A stretch of DNA of 64,000 bases, from the NCBI GenBank assembly GCA_002205125.1, contig NIOE01000007.1, forward strand, positions 186,001-250,000, written 5' to 3'. A model generated the notes under the pieces. It ran no database searches. It had not been told where the DNA came from and was given only the letters and a program-made list of their open reading frames with translations. Below are positions 29,173 through 37,909 of this stretch, one piece after another. The position numbers and the translations under genes were made by a program. The DNA is from Roseateles noduli. Lineage in GTDB: Bacteria; Pseudomonadota; Gammaproteobacteria; Burkholderiales; Burkholderiaceae_C. The first letter of the stretch is position 1. Each line of letters begins with the position of its first letter.

Positions 29173-30762
29173 TCAGTTGAAGCCGAACATCGCCTTCATG
29201 CTGTCGAGCAGCTTCTGGAGCTTGTCGAGCTTGGCCGACAGCCGCACCCGCCATCCTGGGTCGGCGGGCGCGGCCGGCGGCGCGACCCGGGCGGGAGGCG
29301 GTGCGGAAACCGTTGGCGGCACGCGCAGTCCGGGGGCGGCAGTGTTGAGCGTCGGCGAGCCGACGTCCGTCCTGTTGTCGATGGACGGCGACGTCGTGCG
29401 CTGCGACATCCCGGAGGGCGCGGGCGGCGGTGCCGTATCCGGCTTGCGGTGGTCGACCAAGGCCGGTGCCTTGGCGCCGTGCAGCGCTGAGGGCACGTGG
29501 GTCAAGGCCTCCTGCAGAGAAATGTTCCTCAGGTGACAGGCATCGGCCGTCTTGTGGCCGTCGTCCATGAAGTTGTCCGCCTCGGCGTAGGTCATGCCTC
29601 GGGTCGTCGGCAAGGGCGCGCTCAGCATGCAGGGCGCTCTGCCTCCGTGGAAGCGGTTGCGGGTGAAGGTCACATCGTGGAGCGTGGTGTCGGGTCCGTC
29701 ATACGCCCTCGTCGCCTGCGTGGTGTCGACGGTGGCTTCGGCGAACGTGTTGGCGACGACGTGGGTGCGCTTGGTGGGGCGGGGCGTCTTGCCATCGTCG
29801 TGGATCAGGTGAAGGGGCACCTTGTCGAACGTGTTGGCGACGATCGTCACGTCCTGTGGCGCCCGCAGCGTCACCGAAGGCGGCTGGACCCCGGCGATCC
29901 CGTTGATGAGGCCGAAGTAATTGCCATCCAGCGTCAGTCTGTCGGCGTCCGTCAGGAACGCGAGGTATCGCTGATCGGCGGGCGCCGTCTCGAGGGTCAG
30001 CGTCACCTGGTTGTTGCGGATCAGGACGTCGGTCATCGCCCCCTCCGACAGGAGGGCGTACGTGAAGTGTGCGTCCGAGAGGGTCGGTCGATCCGTGGCC
30101 CGCCTGGCGTCGCGTCGGGCCTGGTCTTCGCCGATCCAGTTGCCGATCACCTGGGCGTTCCTGGCGCCGACGAGTTGCACGCCGATGCCCGGATGCTGCG
30201 GCTCGCGCAAGAGCACGTTGCCGGTGACGACGGAAGCGCCACCCAAGCGGATCTGCGCATTCCGCGTGGTCGTATTCCGGAACGTGTTGTCCCGGATGAC
30301 GGTGCCGCTCTCGCTGTGGAAGGTCTGGGCGGTGATGTTGTCCAGCACGAGGCGGTCGATCAGGAGGTCCTTCGCGCTGTGGAGGGTCTCCGTGATCTGC
30401 GACGTCGCCGATGCCGGGTTGACGAAGTTCGTCTTCCCGACGCGGCTGCCGACCAGGACGTTGCCGCTCCGCAGCGGCAGGTCTCCGCTGACCAGATAGC
30501 GACCGCGGGGGAAGAACAACCCGGTCTCGCTCGACGTGAGGTCGGCGAGCGCTGACCGGATGTTGTCGCCCTGGTCCTGCGGCGAGTCGACGAGCACCCC
30601 GTGATCGAGCGCGCACGCCATCTTGTAGCGCGGCTCGATCACGGGCATCGCTTCGCCGCCGCACATCGGCGGCGATGCCGTGACGGTGGCGATCGCAGAG
30701 GCCCCGAGGGGCATCAGCAAGGCGGCTGCGAGCGGGGTGAGCGAAAGGAAACGAACGGACAT
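29173..30762 (-). CDS. secreted right-handed beta-helix protein
   Basis: This 529-residue exported protein has a signal peptide to about residue 23. Residues 60-400 are repeated short strands with asparagine ladders ('GTVIRDNTFRNTTTRNAQIRLGG', 'VTGNVLL', 'VIGNWIGE', 'LIRNNQVTL', 'TIVANTFDKVP', 'FTRNRFHGG'). This is the pattern of pectate-lyase-like parallel beta-helices (NosD/periplasmic copper or Pec_lyase type). A proline-rich linker leads to a C-terminal amphipathic helix ('RLSAKLDKLQKLLDSMKAMFG'). GGAGGG lies seven bases before the ATG. A polysaccharide or adhesion role is possible; no catalytic residues were identified. Confidence 0.75.
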   Translation of the reverse strand: MSVRFLSLTPLAAALLMPLGASAIATVTASPPMCGGEAMPVIEPRYKMACALDHGVLVDSPQDQGDNIRSALADLTSSETGLFFPRGRYLVSGDLPLRSGNVLVGSRVGKTNFVNPASATSQITETLHSAKDLLIDRLVLDNITAQTFHSESGTVIRDNTFRNTTTRNAQIRLGGASVVTGNVLLREPQHPGIGVQLVGARNAQVIGNWIGEDQARRDARRATDRPTLSDAHFTYALLSEGAMTDVLIRNNQVTLTLETAPADQRYLAFLTDADRLTLDGNYFGLINGIAGVQPPSVTLRAPQDVTIVANTFDKVPLHLIHDDGKTPRPTKRTHVVANTFAEATVDTTQATRAYDGPDTTLHDVTFTRNRFHGGRAPCMLSAPLPTTRGMTYAEADNFMDDGHKTADACHLRNISLQEALTHVPSALHGAKAPALVDHRKPDTAPPPAPSGMSQRTTSPSIDNRTDVGSPTLNTAAPGLRVPPTVSAPPPARVAPPAAPADPGWRVRLSAKLDKLQKLLDSMKAMFGFN

Positions 30763-30829
30763 GAAGTGCCCTCCGGCAGGTGTGGCAAGCCACGGGAGCC
30801 GATGAGTGGCGCGGGTCAGGCGTTTCCGG

Positions 30830-30852
30830 GCGCCCCCTGAGGGGGGAGGCGC
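30830..30852. terminator. GC-rich hairpin, possible terminator
   Basis: GCGCC.CCCT..GGGG.GGCGC forms an imperfect stem in the gap between the divergent beta-helix and membrane GGDEF-like genes. There is no T tract, so a terminator role is doubtful. Confidence 0.25.
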
Positions 30853-30928
30853 GGTGTTCGTGAGCCGTTGCGACCCCGCGGCGTCGTGTGACCACGGCTG
30901 TCACAGACGCCACCTAGCATCGCGCGCC

Positions 30929-31843
30929 ATGAAAGTCGTGCTGCCTCGTCCGCCGCTGGTGCTCGCGCCGGTCGCGGGCTCGCGTCATTTCGGCCATGCG
31001 CTGCTGCTGGCGATGGCCGGCGTCACCTGGGCCTTCGGCTACTGGGCCGTGGCCAAGCCGACGTCCCTCTGGCGCTGGATCGACATCGTCAGCGAGACCG
31101 CCATCGTCGCGATGCTGGCGCTGTGGCTGGTGCAGCTGCGCGCGAGCCGGCCCGCCGGCCGCGTCACGACCTGGCTGTGCCTGGGCCTGTCGGGCATGCT
31201 GCTGGGCGGCTGGGCCGACCTGATGGACGAGTTCTGGAAGTTCCCGCGCGCGTTCACGCTGCTGATGGGCATGGAGTCCAGCTTCCACGTCGTCGGCATG
31301 ATCGGCCTGACCTTCGGGCTGCATCTCTGGCGCCAGGAGCAGCTCGCGTTGAACGCGCTGCGCGCCGGCCGCGAACGCGGCTATCGGGAACACACCCAGA
31401 TCGACAACCTGACGCAGCTCGGCGACGGCGCCTATCTCCTCGATCAGATCCGCCGGCAGCAAGACCTGGCACGGGCGCCGGGAACGCCGGCGGCTTCCTC
31501 GATGCTGGTGATGCTCGGCTGGCAGGACCTGCCGGCGCTGGCGCGCCAGCACGGTCTGGCGGAAGCCGACCGGCTGCTCCAGGCGACCGGTCCGCTGCTG
31601 CTGCTGCAGTTGCGCGGCGGCGACCTGCTGTGCCGCTACGCGGCCGACCGCTTCGTGGCGGTGCTCCCTGACGCGGATTCCGCGCTGCCGGGCGATCTGC
31701 TGGCGGCCTTGTCGTCGCACGTGCATCCGTGCGCCGACGGCCGCACGCGGGCGAGGCTGAGCGCCCGCATGGCGAGTGCCGCGCTGGACCCGCACGAGGA
31801 CGCCGAGGCGCAGGTGCTTCGTCTGCTGGAGCGCCTGCGGTGA
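30929..31843 (+). CDS. membrane protein with degenerate GGDEF domain
   Basis: This 304-residue protein has about four to five hydrophobic segments in residues 20-135 ('HALLLAMAGVTWAFGYWAV', 'ETAIVAMLALWLVQL', 'TTWLCLGLSGMLLGGWADL', 'VVGMIGLTFGLHLW'). A GGDEF-like domain follows ('IDNLTQLGDGAYLLDQI', 'ARQHGLAEADRLLQATGPLLL', 'LRGGDLLCRYAADRFVAVLPDAD'). 'AADRF' stands where GGDEF belongs, so cyclase activity is not expected; it could be a sensor or a GTP/c-di-GMP-binding relic. Its stop overlaps the GTG of the following AraC gene, indicating co-translation. Confidence 0.78.
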   Translation: MKVVLPRPPLVLAPVAGSRHFGHALLLAMAGVTWAFGYWAVAKPTSLWRWIDIVSETAIVAMLALWLVQLRASRPAGRVTTWLCLGLSGMLLGGWADLMDEFWKFPRAFTLLMGMESSFHVVGMIGLTFGLHLWRQEQLALNALRAGRERGYREHTQIDNLTQLGDGAYLLDQIRRQQDLARAPGTPAASSMLVMLGWQDLPALARQHGLAEADRLLQATGPLLLLQLRGGDLLCRYAADRFVAVLPDADSALPGDLLAALSSHVHPCADGRTRARLSARMASAALDPHEDAEAQVLRLLERLR

Positions 31844-32892
31844 GCACTGCGGCGGCCGCGGACGACGCGCTGCTCGTCCTGCGTCAGGCACTGCCGGCCG
31901 GTGCCAGGCCGCACCATGGCGCGGACCGCGCCTTCATCCCTTGGGCCTACCAGGGCGCGTTGCTGGCCGAGTTCGCGCGCAGCCGCGGGTTCGAGCCGCA
32001 GGAGTGGCTTGGCCGATGCGGCGTCGTGCCGGGGCAGATGCTCTCGCCGCGCCAGCTGCTGTCGATGGTGGCGGCGCTGCAGCCCCTGGCGCGCGATGTC
32101 GGTTTCGTCGTCGGGCAACTGAGTCTGCCGGGCCACTACGGCCTGGCCAGCCAGGCGCTGCAGCAGGCCGTCGACCTGCGCCAGGCCCTGCGCGTGCTGT
32201 GCGACTGGCCGGCGCGCCTGTCGCCGCTGCTGACGCCGCGCCTGGTCGAGACCTCGGACGAATTGCTGCTCGTGTGGACGGAGTCCTGCGGCGCGCCGGC
32301 CAGCCTGCAGCCGATGCTCGTGGACCTGCAGATGAGCGCCGTCGTCGCGATGGCGCAATGGCTGGGCGGCGGACGATCGCTGCCGTGGTCCTTCAGTTTC
32401 AACCGGACGCGCCCGCGCGAACTCTCGCAGCACGCGACCTACCTCGGCGCCGACCTGCGCTTCGGTTGCCAGGTGGACGCGATGCGACTGCCGCTGTCGG
32501 CGGCGTCCGCCCCATGGCCCGCAGCGGTCCCCGGACGTCCGGCGATGGCGGCCGGCGCGCTCGCTCAAGGCGCGGACCCCGAGGCCGCGTCACGCGGTCA
32601 GCTCGCGGCGCTCTACGACCACCTGATGGCCGAAGTCGGCGGCGATCCGTCGCTGGAGCGCAGCGCGCAACGTTTCGGCGTCAGCCCGGCCACCCTGAAG
32701 CGGCAATTGGCCCAGCTGGGCACGCACCACCAGGCGCAGCTGGACCAGGTCCGCGCGCACGCCGCGCTCTACCTGATGCTGCTGCGCGGCCAGCGCGGCG
32801 AGGCCGTGGCGCGCTCGCTGGGCTTCACCGACAAGAGCAACTTCCGGCGCTCGTTCAAGCGCTGGACAGGGATGACGCCCGGGGTGCTCTGA
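31840..32892 (+). CDS. AraC-family regulator (OruR/arabinose-binding N-terminal type)
   Basis: This 350-residue regulator has the long N-terminal ligand domain of the PF12625 type, with 'PRQLLSMVAALQPLARDVGFVVGQLSLPGHYGLASQAL' near 65-102. The C-terminal AraC domain has two helix-turn-helices ('LERSAQRFGVSPATLKRQLAQLG' and 'GEAVARSLGFTDKSNFRRSFKRWTGMTP'). It starts with GTG overlapping the TGA of the membrane GGDEF-like gene (GTGA), suggesting the two proteins act in one signalling unit. The regulon is unknown. Confidence 0.85.
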   Translation: MSTAAAADDALLVLRQALPAGARPHHGADRAFIPWAYQGALLAEFARSRGFEPQEWLGRCGVVPGQMLSPRQLLSMVAALQPLARDVGFVVGQLSLPGHYGLASQALQQAVDLRQALRVLCDWPARLSPLLTPRLVETSDELLLVWTESCGAPASLQPMLVDLQMSAVVAMAQWLGGGRSLPWSFSFNRTRPRELSQHATYLGADLRFGCQVDAMRLPLSAASAPWPAAVPGRPAMAAGALAQGADPEAASRGQLAALYDHLMAEVGGDPSLERSAQRFGVSPATLKRQLAQLGTHHQAQLDQVRAHAALYLMLLRGQRGEAVARSLGFTDKSNFRRSFKRWTGMTPGVL

Positions 32893-32985
32893 GCGGCCCG
32901 CGCCACCTTGCGCGGGCAATGGGCTTCCGCAGCCGCGAAGGCTGGTGCCCAGGGCGGGCCTGGGCGCGCGCATAGACTCGGCGTC

Positions 32986-33813
32986 ATGCCCACGGCGTTC
33001 GAACATCCCGAGGATCAGGCGCAGTACCGCCGCCCCGCGCACCGCGCGGGCGTCGAGCTGTACCACGCCCACATCCTGCGCCACAGCTTCGAGCCGCACA
33101 CGCACGAGGCCTACGGCCTGGGCGCGATCACCGACGGCGTCGGACGTTTCCGCTGGCGCGGCGGCGAGCACCTCGCCCCGCGCGCCACGCTGATGCTCAT
33201 GAACCCGGAGGACATCCATACCGGCGAGGCGGCCACCGCCGACGCCTGGGGCTACCGGATGGTCTACCTCGACGAGGCGCTGCTGGCGGAGCTCTACGGC
33301 GGGCCGGCCTGGCGCTTCGACGCCGCCGTCGCGCACGATGCGGAGGCCGCCACCCGCGCCGCCGGCCTGATCGCCGCGCTGTGGCGCGCGCGGGAGCCGC
33401 TGGCCTTCGACAGCGCGTTGCTCGAACTGGTCCAGGGACTGAGCCGCCATGCGCATCGCGCGCCGGTGCGCCCCGACGGCGCGGCCCCGCGCTTCGCGCC
33501 GGTGATCGAGCACATGCGGGCCCACCTCGACGAATCGCTGGACACTGCGCGTCTGGCCGCCGTCGCCGGTCTGAGCCCGTTCCACTTCCTGCGCAGCTTC
33601 AAGGCGCAGCACCACGCGACGCCGCAGCAGGCGCTGATGGCCCTGCGGCTCAACGAGGCCAAGCGCCAGCTCGCCGCCGGCCATGCGCCCGCGCAGGTCG
33701 CGGCGGCCGTCGGGCTCACCGACCAGGCGCACCTGACGCGCGGTTTCGCGCGCCGCTACGGCATCACCCCGGCGCGCTACCAGCAGCAACTGGGTACAAG
33801 ACGCCGGCCCTGA
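32986..33813 (+). CDS. AraC-family regulator (cupin N-terminus)
   Basis: This 275-residue regulator has an N-terminal cupin sensor domain ('HILRHSFEPHTHEAYGLGAITDG', the H-x-H-x(3)-Y/E metal-like motif, then 'LMLMNPEDIHTGEA'). A C-terminal AraC helix-turn-helix pair lies at about 175-270 ('LDTARLAAVAGLSPFHFLRSFKAQHHATPQQAL', 'VAAAVGLTDQAHLTRGFARRYGITPARY'). The next gene, an EamA-type exporter, starts 20 bases downstream. This arrangement is typical for AraC regulators of amino-acid/metabolite exporters. Confidence 0.88.
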   Translation: MPTAFEHPEDQAQYRRPAHRAGVELYHAHILRHSFEPHTHEAYGLGAITDGVGRFRWRGGEHLAPRATLMLMNPEDIHTGEAATADAWGYRMVYLDEALLAELYGGPAWRFDAAVAHDAEAATRAAGLIAALWRAREPLAFDSALLELVQGLSRHAHRAPVRPDGAAPRFAPVIEHMRAHLDESLDTARLAAVAGLSPFHFLRSFKAQHHATPQQALMALRLNEAKRQLAAGHAPAQVAAAVGLTDQAHLTRGFARRYGITPARYQQQLGTRRRP

Positions 33814-33833
33814 CGGCGCGCGACACTGCGCGC

Positions 33834-34817
33834 ATGCTGTCCGGACTTCTCTTTGCGCTCGCCGCCGGCCTGATGTGGGGGCTGGTCTTCGTCACCCCGC
33901 TGCTGCTGCCCGACTACCCCGCCGCCATGCTGATGGCCGGCCGCTATCTCGCGTTCGGGCTGCTCGCGCTGCCGCTGGCGATGATCGACTGGCGGGAGCT
34001 GAAGCGGCTCACGCGCGACGACTGGATCGCCGCCGTCAAGCTCAGCGCCATCGGCAACTTCCTGTACTACCTGACCCTGGCCGCCGCCATCCAGCGCGCC
34101 GGCGGACCGTTGCCGACCATGATCATCGGGACACTGCCCGTGGTCATCGCGGTCTGCTCCAACCGGCGCAATGCCGCGCGCGACGGCCACTACCGCTGGC
34201 GCGACCTGGCCCCGGCGCTGCTGCTGATCGGGCTGGGCATCGCCTGCGTCAACCAGGTCGAGCAGGCGACCGTCGCGCCGCAGGCGCTGGGGCGTTATCT
34301 GCAAGGCGCGGGTCTGGCGCTGATCGCGCTGGCCTGCTGGACCTGGTATCCGATCCGCAACGCCGACTGGCTGCGCGCGCACGCCGATCGCGGCCCCCGC
34401 GCCTGGGCCACCGCGCAGGGGCTGGTGACGCTGCCGATGGCGGTGCTGGCCTTCGTCGTCCTGGCGATCGCCGACGGCGCGGGCCTGCCGCTGCTGCCGG
34501 CCGGCTTCGACTTTCCCGCCGGACCGCGGCTGTGGCCCTACGTCGGACTGATGACGGCGGTCGGGCTGTTCGCGTCCTGGCTCGGCACGCTGTGCTGGAA
34601 CGAGGCCAGCCAGCGACTGCCCACCGCGCTGGTCGGCCAGTTGATCGTGTTCGAGACGCTGGCCGCGCTCGCCTACGCGCAGGTGCATCGCGGCGAGTGG
34701 CCGCCGCTGATGGGCGTGGCCGGGGTCGTGCTCCTGGTCGGCGGCGTGTGCTGGGCCTTGCGCCTCAAACCGGTGCCGCCGGGGCGGGAACGGCATCTGC
34801 CCGCCTCGTCGGCATGA
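33834..34817 (+). CDS. EamA/DMT-family transporter
   Basis: This 327-residue inner-membrane protein has ten predicted helices arranged as two EamA repeats, starting 'GLLFALAAGLMWGLVFVTPLLLP' and 'GRYLQGAGLALIALACWTWYP'. It belongs to the drug/metabolite transporter superfamily, which exports amino acids or other small metabolites. There is no strong ribosome-binding site; translation may depend on the upstream AraC gene 20 bases away. The stop overlaps the next gene (ATGA). Confidence 0.88.
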   Translation: MLSGLLFALAAGLMWGLVFVTPLLLPDYPAAMLMAGRYLAFGLLALPLAMIDWRELKRLTRDDWIAAVKLSAIGNFLYYLTLAAAIQRAGGPLPTMIIGTLPVVIAVCSNRRNAARDGHYRWRDLAPALLLIGLGIACVNQVEQATVAPQALGRYLQGAGLALIALACWTWYPIRNADWLRAHADRGPRAWATAQGLVTLPMAVLAFVVLAIADGAGLPLLPAGFDFPAGPRLWPYVGLMTAVGLFASWLGTLCWNEASQRLPTALVGQLIVFETLAALAYAQVHRGEWPPLMGVAGVVLLVGGVCWALRLKPVPPGRERHLPASSA

Positions 34818-35890
34818 ATTTTCTGCCTCACGATCCCGCCCGACGCGCGCTCCTGAAGCGCGCTTCCGTCCTGACCGCCGCGAGCACCGTCGGTGCCGCC
34901 TTCGGCGTGGCCGCGTTGCCCGCGCGTGCGCAGAGCGCGCCCGCGTCAGCGCCAGCCCAAGCGCCCTCGTCGGCGTCCGATGCCGTGCCCGCGCCGACGC
35001 CCGGCGTCCAGCAGGGCGCCTGGCGCGACCAGTCCCGCCTGCGCGATATCCCCTGGCGCCTGCGTCTGCCTGAGGGCGACCGGCCCGTCGCGCTGGTGGT
35101 GTTCTCGCACGGCCTGGGCGGCAGCCTCGACGGCGGCACCGAATGGGCGCAGGCCTGGGCCGAGGCGGGCATCGCCACGCTGCATCTGCAGCACGCCGGC
35201 AGCGACCGCGCGATCTGGCGCGGCGGGCTGCAGGCGGTGAAGGCCGCCGCGAGCGCCGAGCAGTTGATCGAACGGGGTCACGACGTGCAGTTCGCCGTCG
35301 AGCAGCTGCTGAAGCTGCAGAAGGAAGGCCAAGGTCCGTGGGCGCGCGTGCGGCCCGAGGCGCTGGGCATGTCGGGCCACTCGTTCGGCGCCCAGACGAC
35401 CCTGGCGGTGGCGGGGCGCGATTTCCGGGAGCGCAGCGCGCCCGACCTGTCCGAATCCCATTTCAAGGCCTTCGCCGCGTTCAGCCCCTCCGCCGGGCAC
35501 TTCCCGGGCGGCATCAAGGGCATCACGCGGCCGATGCTGTGCCTGACCGGCAGCCTCGACGGCAACCCGATCGGCCAGGAACGCGACGGTCGCTACCGGC
35601 GCGTCGTCTACGACACGCTGCCCGCCGGCGCGAAGGCGCAGCTGTGGCTCGAAGGCGCCGATCACATGAGCTTCGGGGGCGGCGGCGAGCGCGGCGCGGG
35701 TTTCGGCCAGCGGCTGCTCGGACGCGATCGCGAACGCGCGCCCGAGAAGCTGGCTGCGCATCACGCGTCGCTCATCAAGTCCATCAGCACGGACTGGTGG
35801 CGTTGGCGCCTGCTCGAAGACGAGGAGGCGCTCACACGCCTGAAGTCGCCGAAGGGCCTGGATCCGAAGGACGAGTGGCTCCAGGGTTGA
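34814..35890 (+). CDS. exported alpha/beta hydrolase
   Basis: This 358-residue hydrolase has a twin-arginine-type signal ('RRALLKRASVLTAASTVGAAFGVAALPARAQ') and a Pro/Ala linker to about residue 65. The alpha/beta-hydrolase core shows 'VALVVFSHGLGGSLDGG' (oxyanion region), nucleophile elbow 'GHSFGAQTT' (serine near residue 195), 'LCLTGSLDGNPIG' with a candidate acid, and 'EGADHMSFGG' with the catalytic histidine. It resembles platelet-activating-factor acetylhydrolase-like or dienelactone hydrolase-type enzymes. It overlaps the EamA gene by four bases. Confidence 0.82.
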   Translation: MNFLPHDPARRALLKRASVLTAASTVGAAFGVAALPARAQSAPASAPAQAPSSASDAVPAPTPGVQQGAWRDQSRLRDIPWRLRLPEGDRPVALVVFSHGLGGSLDGGTEWAQAWAEAGIATLHLQHAGSDRAIWRGGLQAVKAAASAEQLIERGHDVQFAVEQLLKLQKEGQGPWARVRPEALGMSGHSFGAQTTLAVAGRDFRERSAPDLSESHFKAFAAFSPSAGHFPGGIKGITRPMLCLTGSLDGNPIGQERDGRYRRVVYDTLPAGAKAQLWLEGADHMSFGGGGERGAGFGQRLLGRDRERAPEKLAAHHASLIKSISTDWWRWRLLEDEEALTRLKSPKGLDPKDEWLQG

Positions 35891-35903
35891 CTCGCGGCGT
35901 GCG

Positions 35904-37385
35904 TCAGGCTGCGAGCTCGTCTTCGGAGGGGCTGGAGGCGTTCGGGGCGTTGGACGGCGCCATCAGGAGCGCCTTCGCCAACGCGCCGATGCGACGCAGT
36001 GCGCGCGGGTGTTCCTCGCCCCACTGCCCGCCGACGCCCAGTCGCACGCAGTTCCGGAAGCGCGGGCTCGCCGAGAACATCATCCCCGGCGCGATGATGA
36101 TGTGCTCCGCGAGGCAGGCCTCGTAGAGCAGGGCGGTGTCCAGCCCGTCGGGCAGCTCCACCCACAGGATGAAGCCCCCGGCGGGGTCCGAGACGCGCGT
36201 GCCCTTCGGGAAACTCTCGGCGATCATCTGCCGGGCCTGGTCCACGCGCGCCGCGATCGTCGCCCGCAGGTGCCTCAGCGCGGCGCCGCCGCCGGCCTGC
36301 GTCAGCAGGTCCGCCAGCGCCAGTTCCAGCACGCTCGTCTGGCCGCCGGACTGCACGGCCTTCGTCCGTCGCAACACCTGGCCCCAGCGGCCGGCTTCCA
36401 CCCAGCCCAGCCGCAGCCCCGGCGCGATCGTCTTCGAGAACGAGCCGCAGATCATCACGTGCCCCGTGGTGTCGAAGGACTTCACCGCGCGGCGCTTGTC
36501 CTCCTGCTCCGACAGGTCGTTGTAGAGCACGTCCTCGATCAGCGCCACGTCGTGCTGCGCCAGCATCGCCGCCAGCCGGCGGCGTTCCGGCACCGGCATC
36601 GAGGCGCCCAGCGGGTTCGACAGCGTCGGCACCGTCAGCACCGCCTTGACCTGCTGCGTCTCGAAGGCCAGCTGCAGCGCCTCCAGCGACATGCCGTGGC
36701 GCGGATGCGTGGGAATCTCCAGCGCGCGCAGGTGCAGGCTCTGGAGGATCTCCAGGAAGCCGTAGTACGTCGGCGATTCGAGCGCCACCACGTCGCCGGG
36801 CTTGCAGACGGTGCGCAGGCACAGGCTGATGGCCTCCATGCAGCTGTTGGTGAGCACGACCTCGTCCGGGTCCAGCACGCAGCCCAGTCCCAGCGCATGG
36901 CGCGCGACGGCCCGCCGCGCCTCCTCCATGCCGGGGCCGAGCGGGTAGGTGCACAGCAGGTCCCGGTGGCGCATCACCGCCCGCGCCATCGCGCGGCGCA
37001 CGCGGTCCTGGTCGAACAGCTCCGGCCCCGGGCAGGCCGCGCCGAAGGAGACGAAGGACGGGTCCTGCGACAGCGCCATCACCTGCACGCCCAGTTGGTC
37101 CAGCTGGACCATCCGGGACGAGGTGTCGGGTCGCGAGACCCGCGGTTCGGGCAGCCGGGGCGGGCGCGCCGCGACGAAGTAGCCGGAGCGCGGCCGGGCC
37201 TCGATCAGGCGGGCGTCTTCCAGCCAGCGGTAGGCCTGCACCGCCGTCGACAGCGACACGCCGTGCTGTCCCGCCAGGTCCCGCACCGAGGGCAGGCGTT
37301 CGCCGCGCTTCAAGGTGCCCGAGCGGATCGACCGGGCCATCCGGTCGGCGAGTTGCATGTACAGCGGTAACAGCGGCGCGTCCAT
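35904..37385 (-). CDS. MocR/PdxR-type regulator (GntR HTH fused to aminotransferase domain)
   Basis: This 493-residue fusion has an N-terminal GntR winged helix ('RSGTLKRGERLPSVRDLAGQHGVSLSTAVQAYRWLEDARLIEARPRSGYFV', residues about 21-71). A class-I aminotransferase-like domain follows with the PLP lysine in 'CGSFSKTIAPGLRLGWV' (about residue 320) and 'TNSCMEAISLCLRT'. MocR proteins sense PLP or amino-compounds rather than transaminate. It diverges from a DUF2917 gene; a GATACAG..CTGTAT pair in the intergenic region (37421-37476) resembles MocR operator halves. Confidence 0.9.
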   Translation of the reverse strand: MDAPLLPLYMQLADRMARSIRSGTLKRGERLPSVRDLAGQHGVSLSTAVQAYRWLEDARLIEARPRSGYFVAARPPRLPEPRVSRPDTSSRMVQLDQLGVQVMALSQDPSFVSFGAACPGPELFDQDRVRRAMARAVMRHRDLLCTYPLGPGMEEARRAVARHALGLGCVLDPDEVVLTNSCMEAISLCLRTVCKPGDVVALESPTYYGFLEILQSLHLRALEIPTHPRHGMSLEALQLAFETQQVKAVLTVPTLSNPLGASMPVPERRRLAAMLAQHDVALIEDVLYNDLSEQEDKRRAVKSFDTTGHVMICGSFSKTIAPGLRLGWVEAGRWGQVLRRTKAVQSGGQTSVLELALADLLTQAGGGAALRHLRATIAARVDQARQMIAESFPKGTRVSDPAGGFILWVELPDGLDTALLYEACLAEHIIIAPGMMFSASPRFRNCVRLGVGGQWGEEHPRALRRIGALAKALLMAPSNAPNASSPSEDELAA

Positions 37386-37537
37386 GCGTCGATTCTGTGT
37401 GCTCGCAGCGGGCGTGGACCGATACAGATCGACGGCAAGCCGGCCAGCACAGGCCGGCGTCGTGCGCGGGCTGTATGGCTCGCATCGGTCGGCGGCTGTG
37501 GATGGAGCGCGACAGCTGGTTTTTTTATCGTGACGGC
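37386..37537. promoter_or_regulatory. divergent MocR / DUF2917 promoter with candidate operator
   Basis: This 152-base intergenic region holds GATACAG (37421-37427) and its inverted counterpart CTGTAT (37471-37476). Between them lies a perfect stem GCCGGCC-AGCACA-GGCCGGC (37439-37458). GATACAG/CTGTATC half-sites are common in MocR-type regulators of proteobacteria, so autoregulation and control of the DUF2917 gene are plausible. Confidence 0.4.
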
Positions 37538-37873
37538 ATGCAACCGTTTCGCCTGCTTCCCCTGCCGTTCCGGCCCCGACGTCAGCCCCTGGGCTGGCCC
37601 GCGCCGGCTTTCGTCGCGCCCGGTCCCGGACCGGATGCCGTCGCGCTGCCGACCGACGGCCGCCCGGTCGCGCTGCGCCTGCGACGCCCTGTGCGGCTGC
37701 GGGTTTTCGGCGGCAAGGCCTGGATCACCCGCGAAGGCTCGCCGGACGACCACTGGCTGGCGCCCGGCCAGACACTGGAAATGCCGGCGCCGGACGGCTG
37801 GTTCGGATGCCGGATCTTCGCCAGTGGCGAGGGCGCATCACTCGTCACCCTGAAGGCGGAGACGATCGATTAA
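37538..37873 (+). CDS. DUF2917 protein
   Basis: This 111-residue protein is proline-rich at the N-terminus, followed by a small beta domain: 'LRLRRPVRLRVFGGKAWITREGSPDDHWLAPGQTLEMP' carries the typical DUF2917 pattern (WITREG..DDHWL..G). Function is unknown. These proteins are often next to MocR/LysR-type regulators. The start was chosen at the ATG in the register of the family; upstream sequence in the same frame lies in the intergenic operator region. Confidence 0.75.
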   Translation: MQPFRLLPLPFRPRRQPLGWPAPAFVAPGPGPDAVALPTDGRPVALRLRRPVRLRVFGGKAWITREGSPDDHWLAPGQTLEMPAPDGWFGCRIFASGEGASLVTLKAETID

Positions 37874-37899
37874 GTCCAGGGCTCGTCCCGGTTTTTCGC

Positions 37900-37905
37900 T
37901 ATAAC
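37900..37905 (+). promoter_or_regulatory. candidate -10 box for the S41 protease transcript
   Basis: TATAAC would place transcription start at about 37911, at the first base of the leader RNA stem P1. No clear -35 element. Confidence 0.4.
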
Positions 37906-37909
37906 TCGG

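Noticed and set aside
26146-29490. 1,114-residue open frame on the plus strand opposite the phytase and TonB receptor genes
   Set aside because: Composition is typical of an antisense frame of GC-rich genes; the minus-strand products have clear domains and signal peptides.
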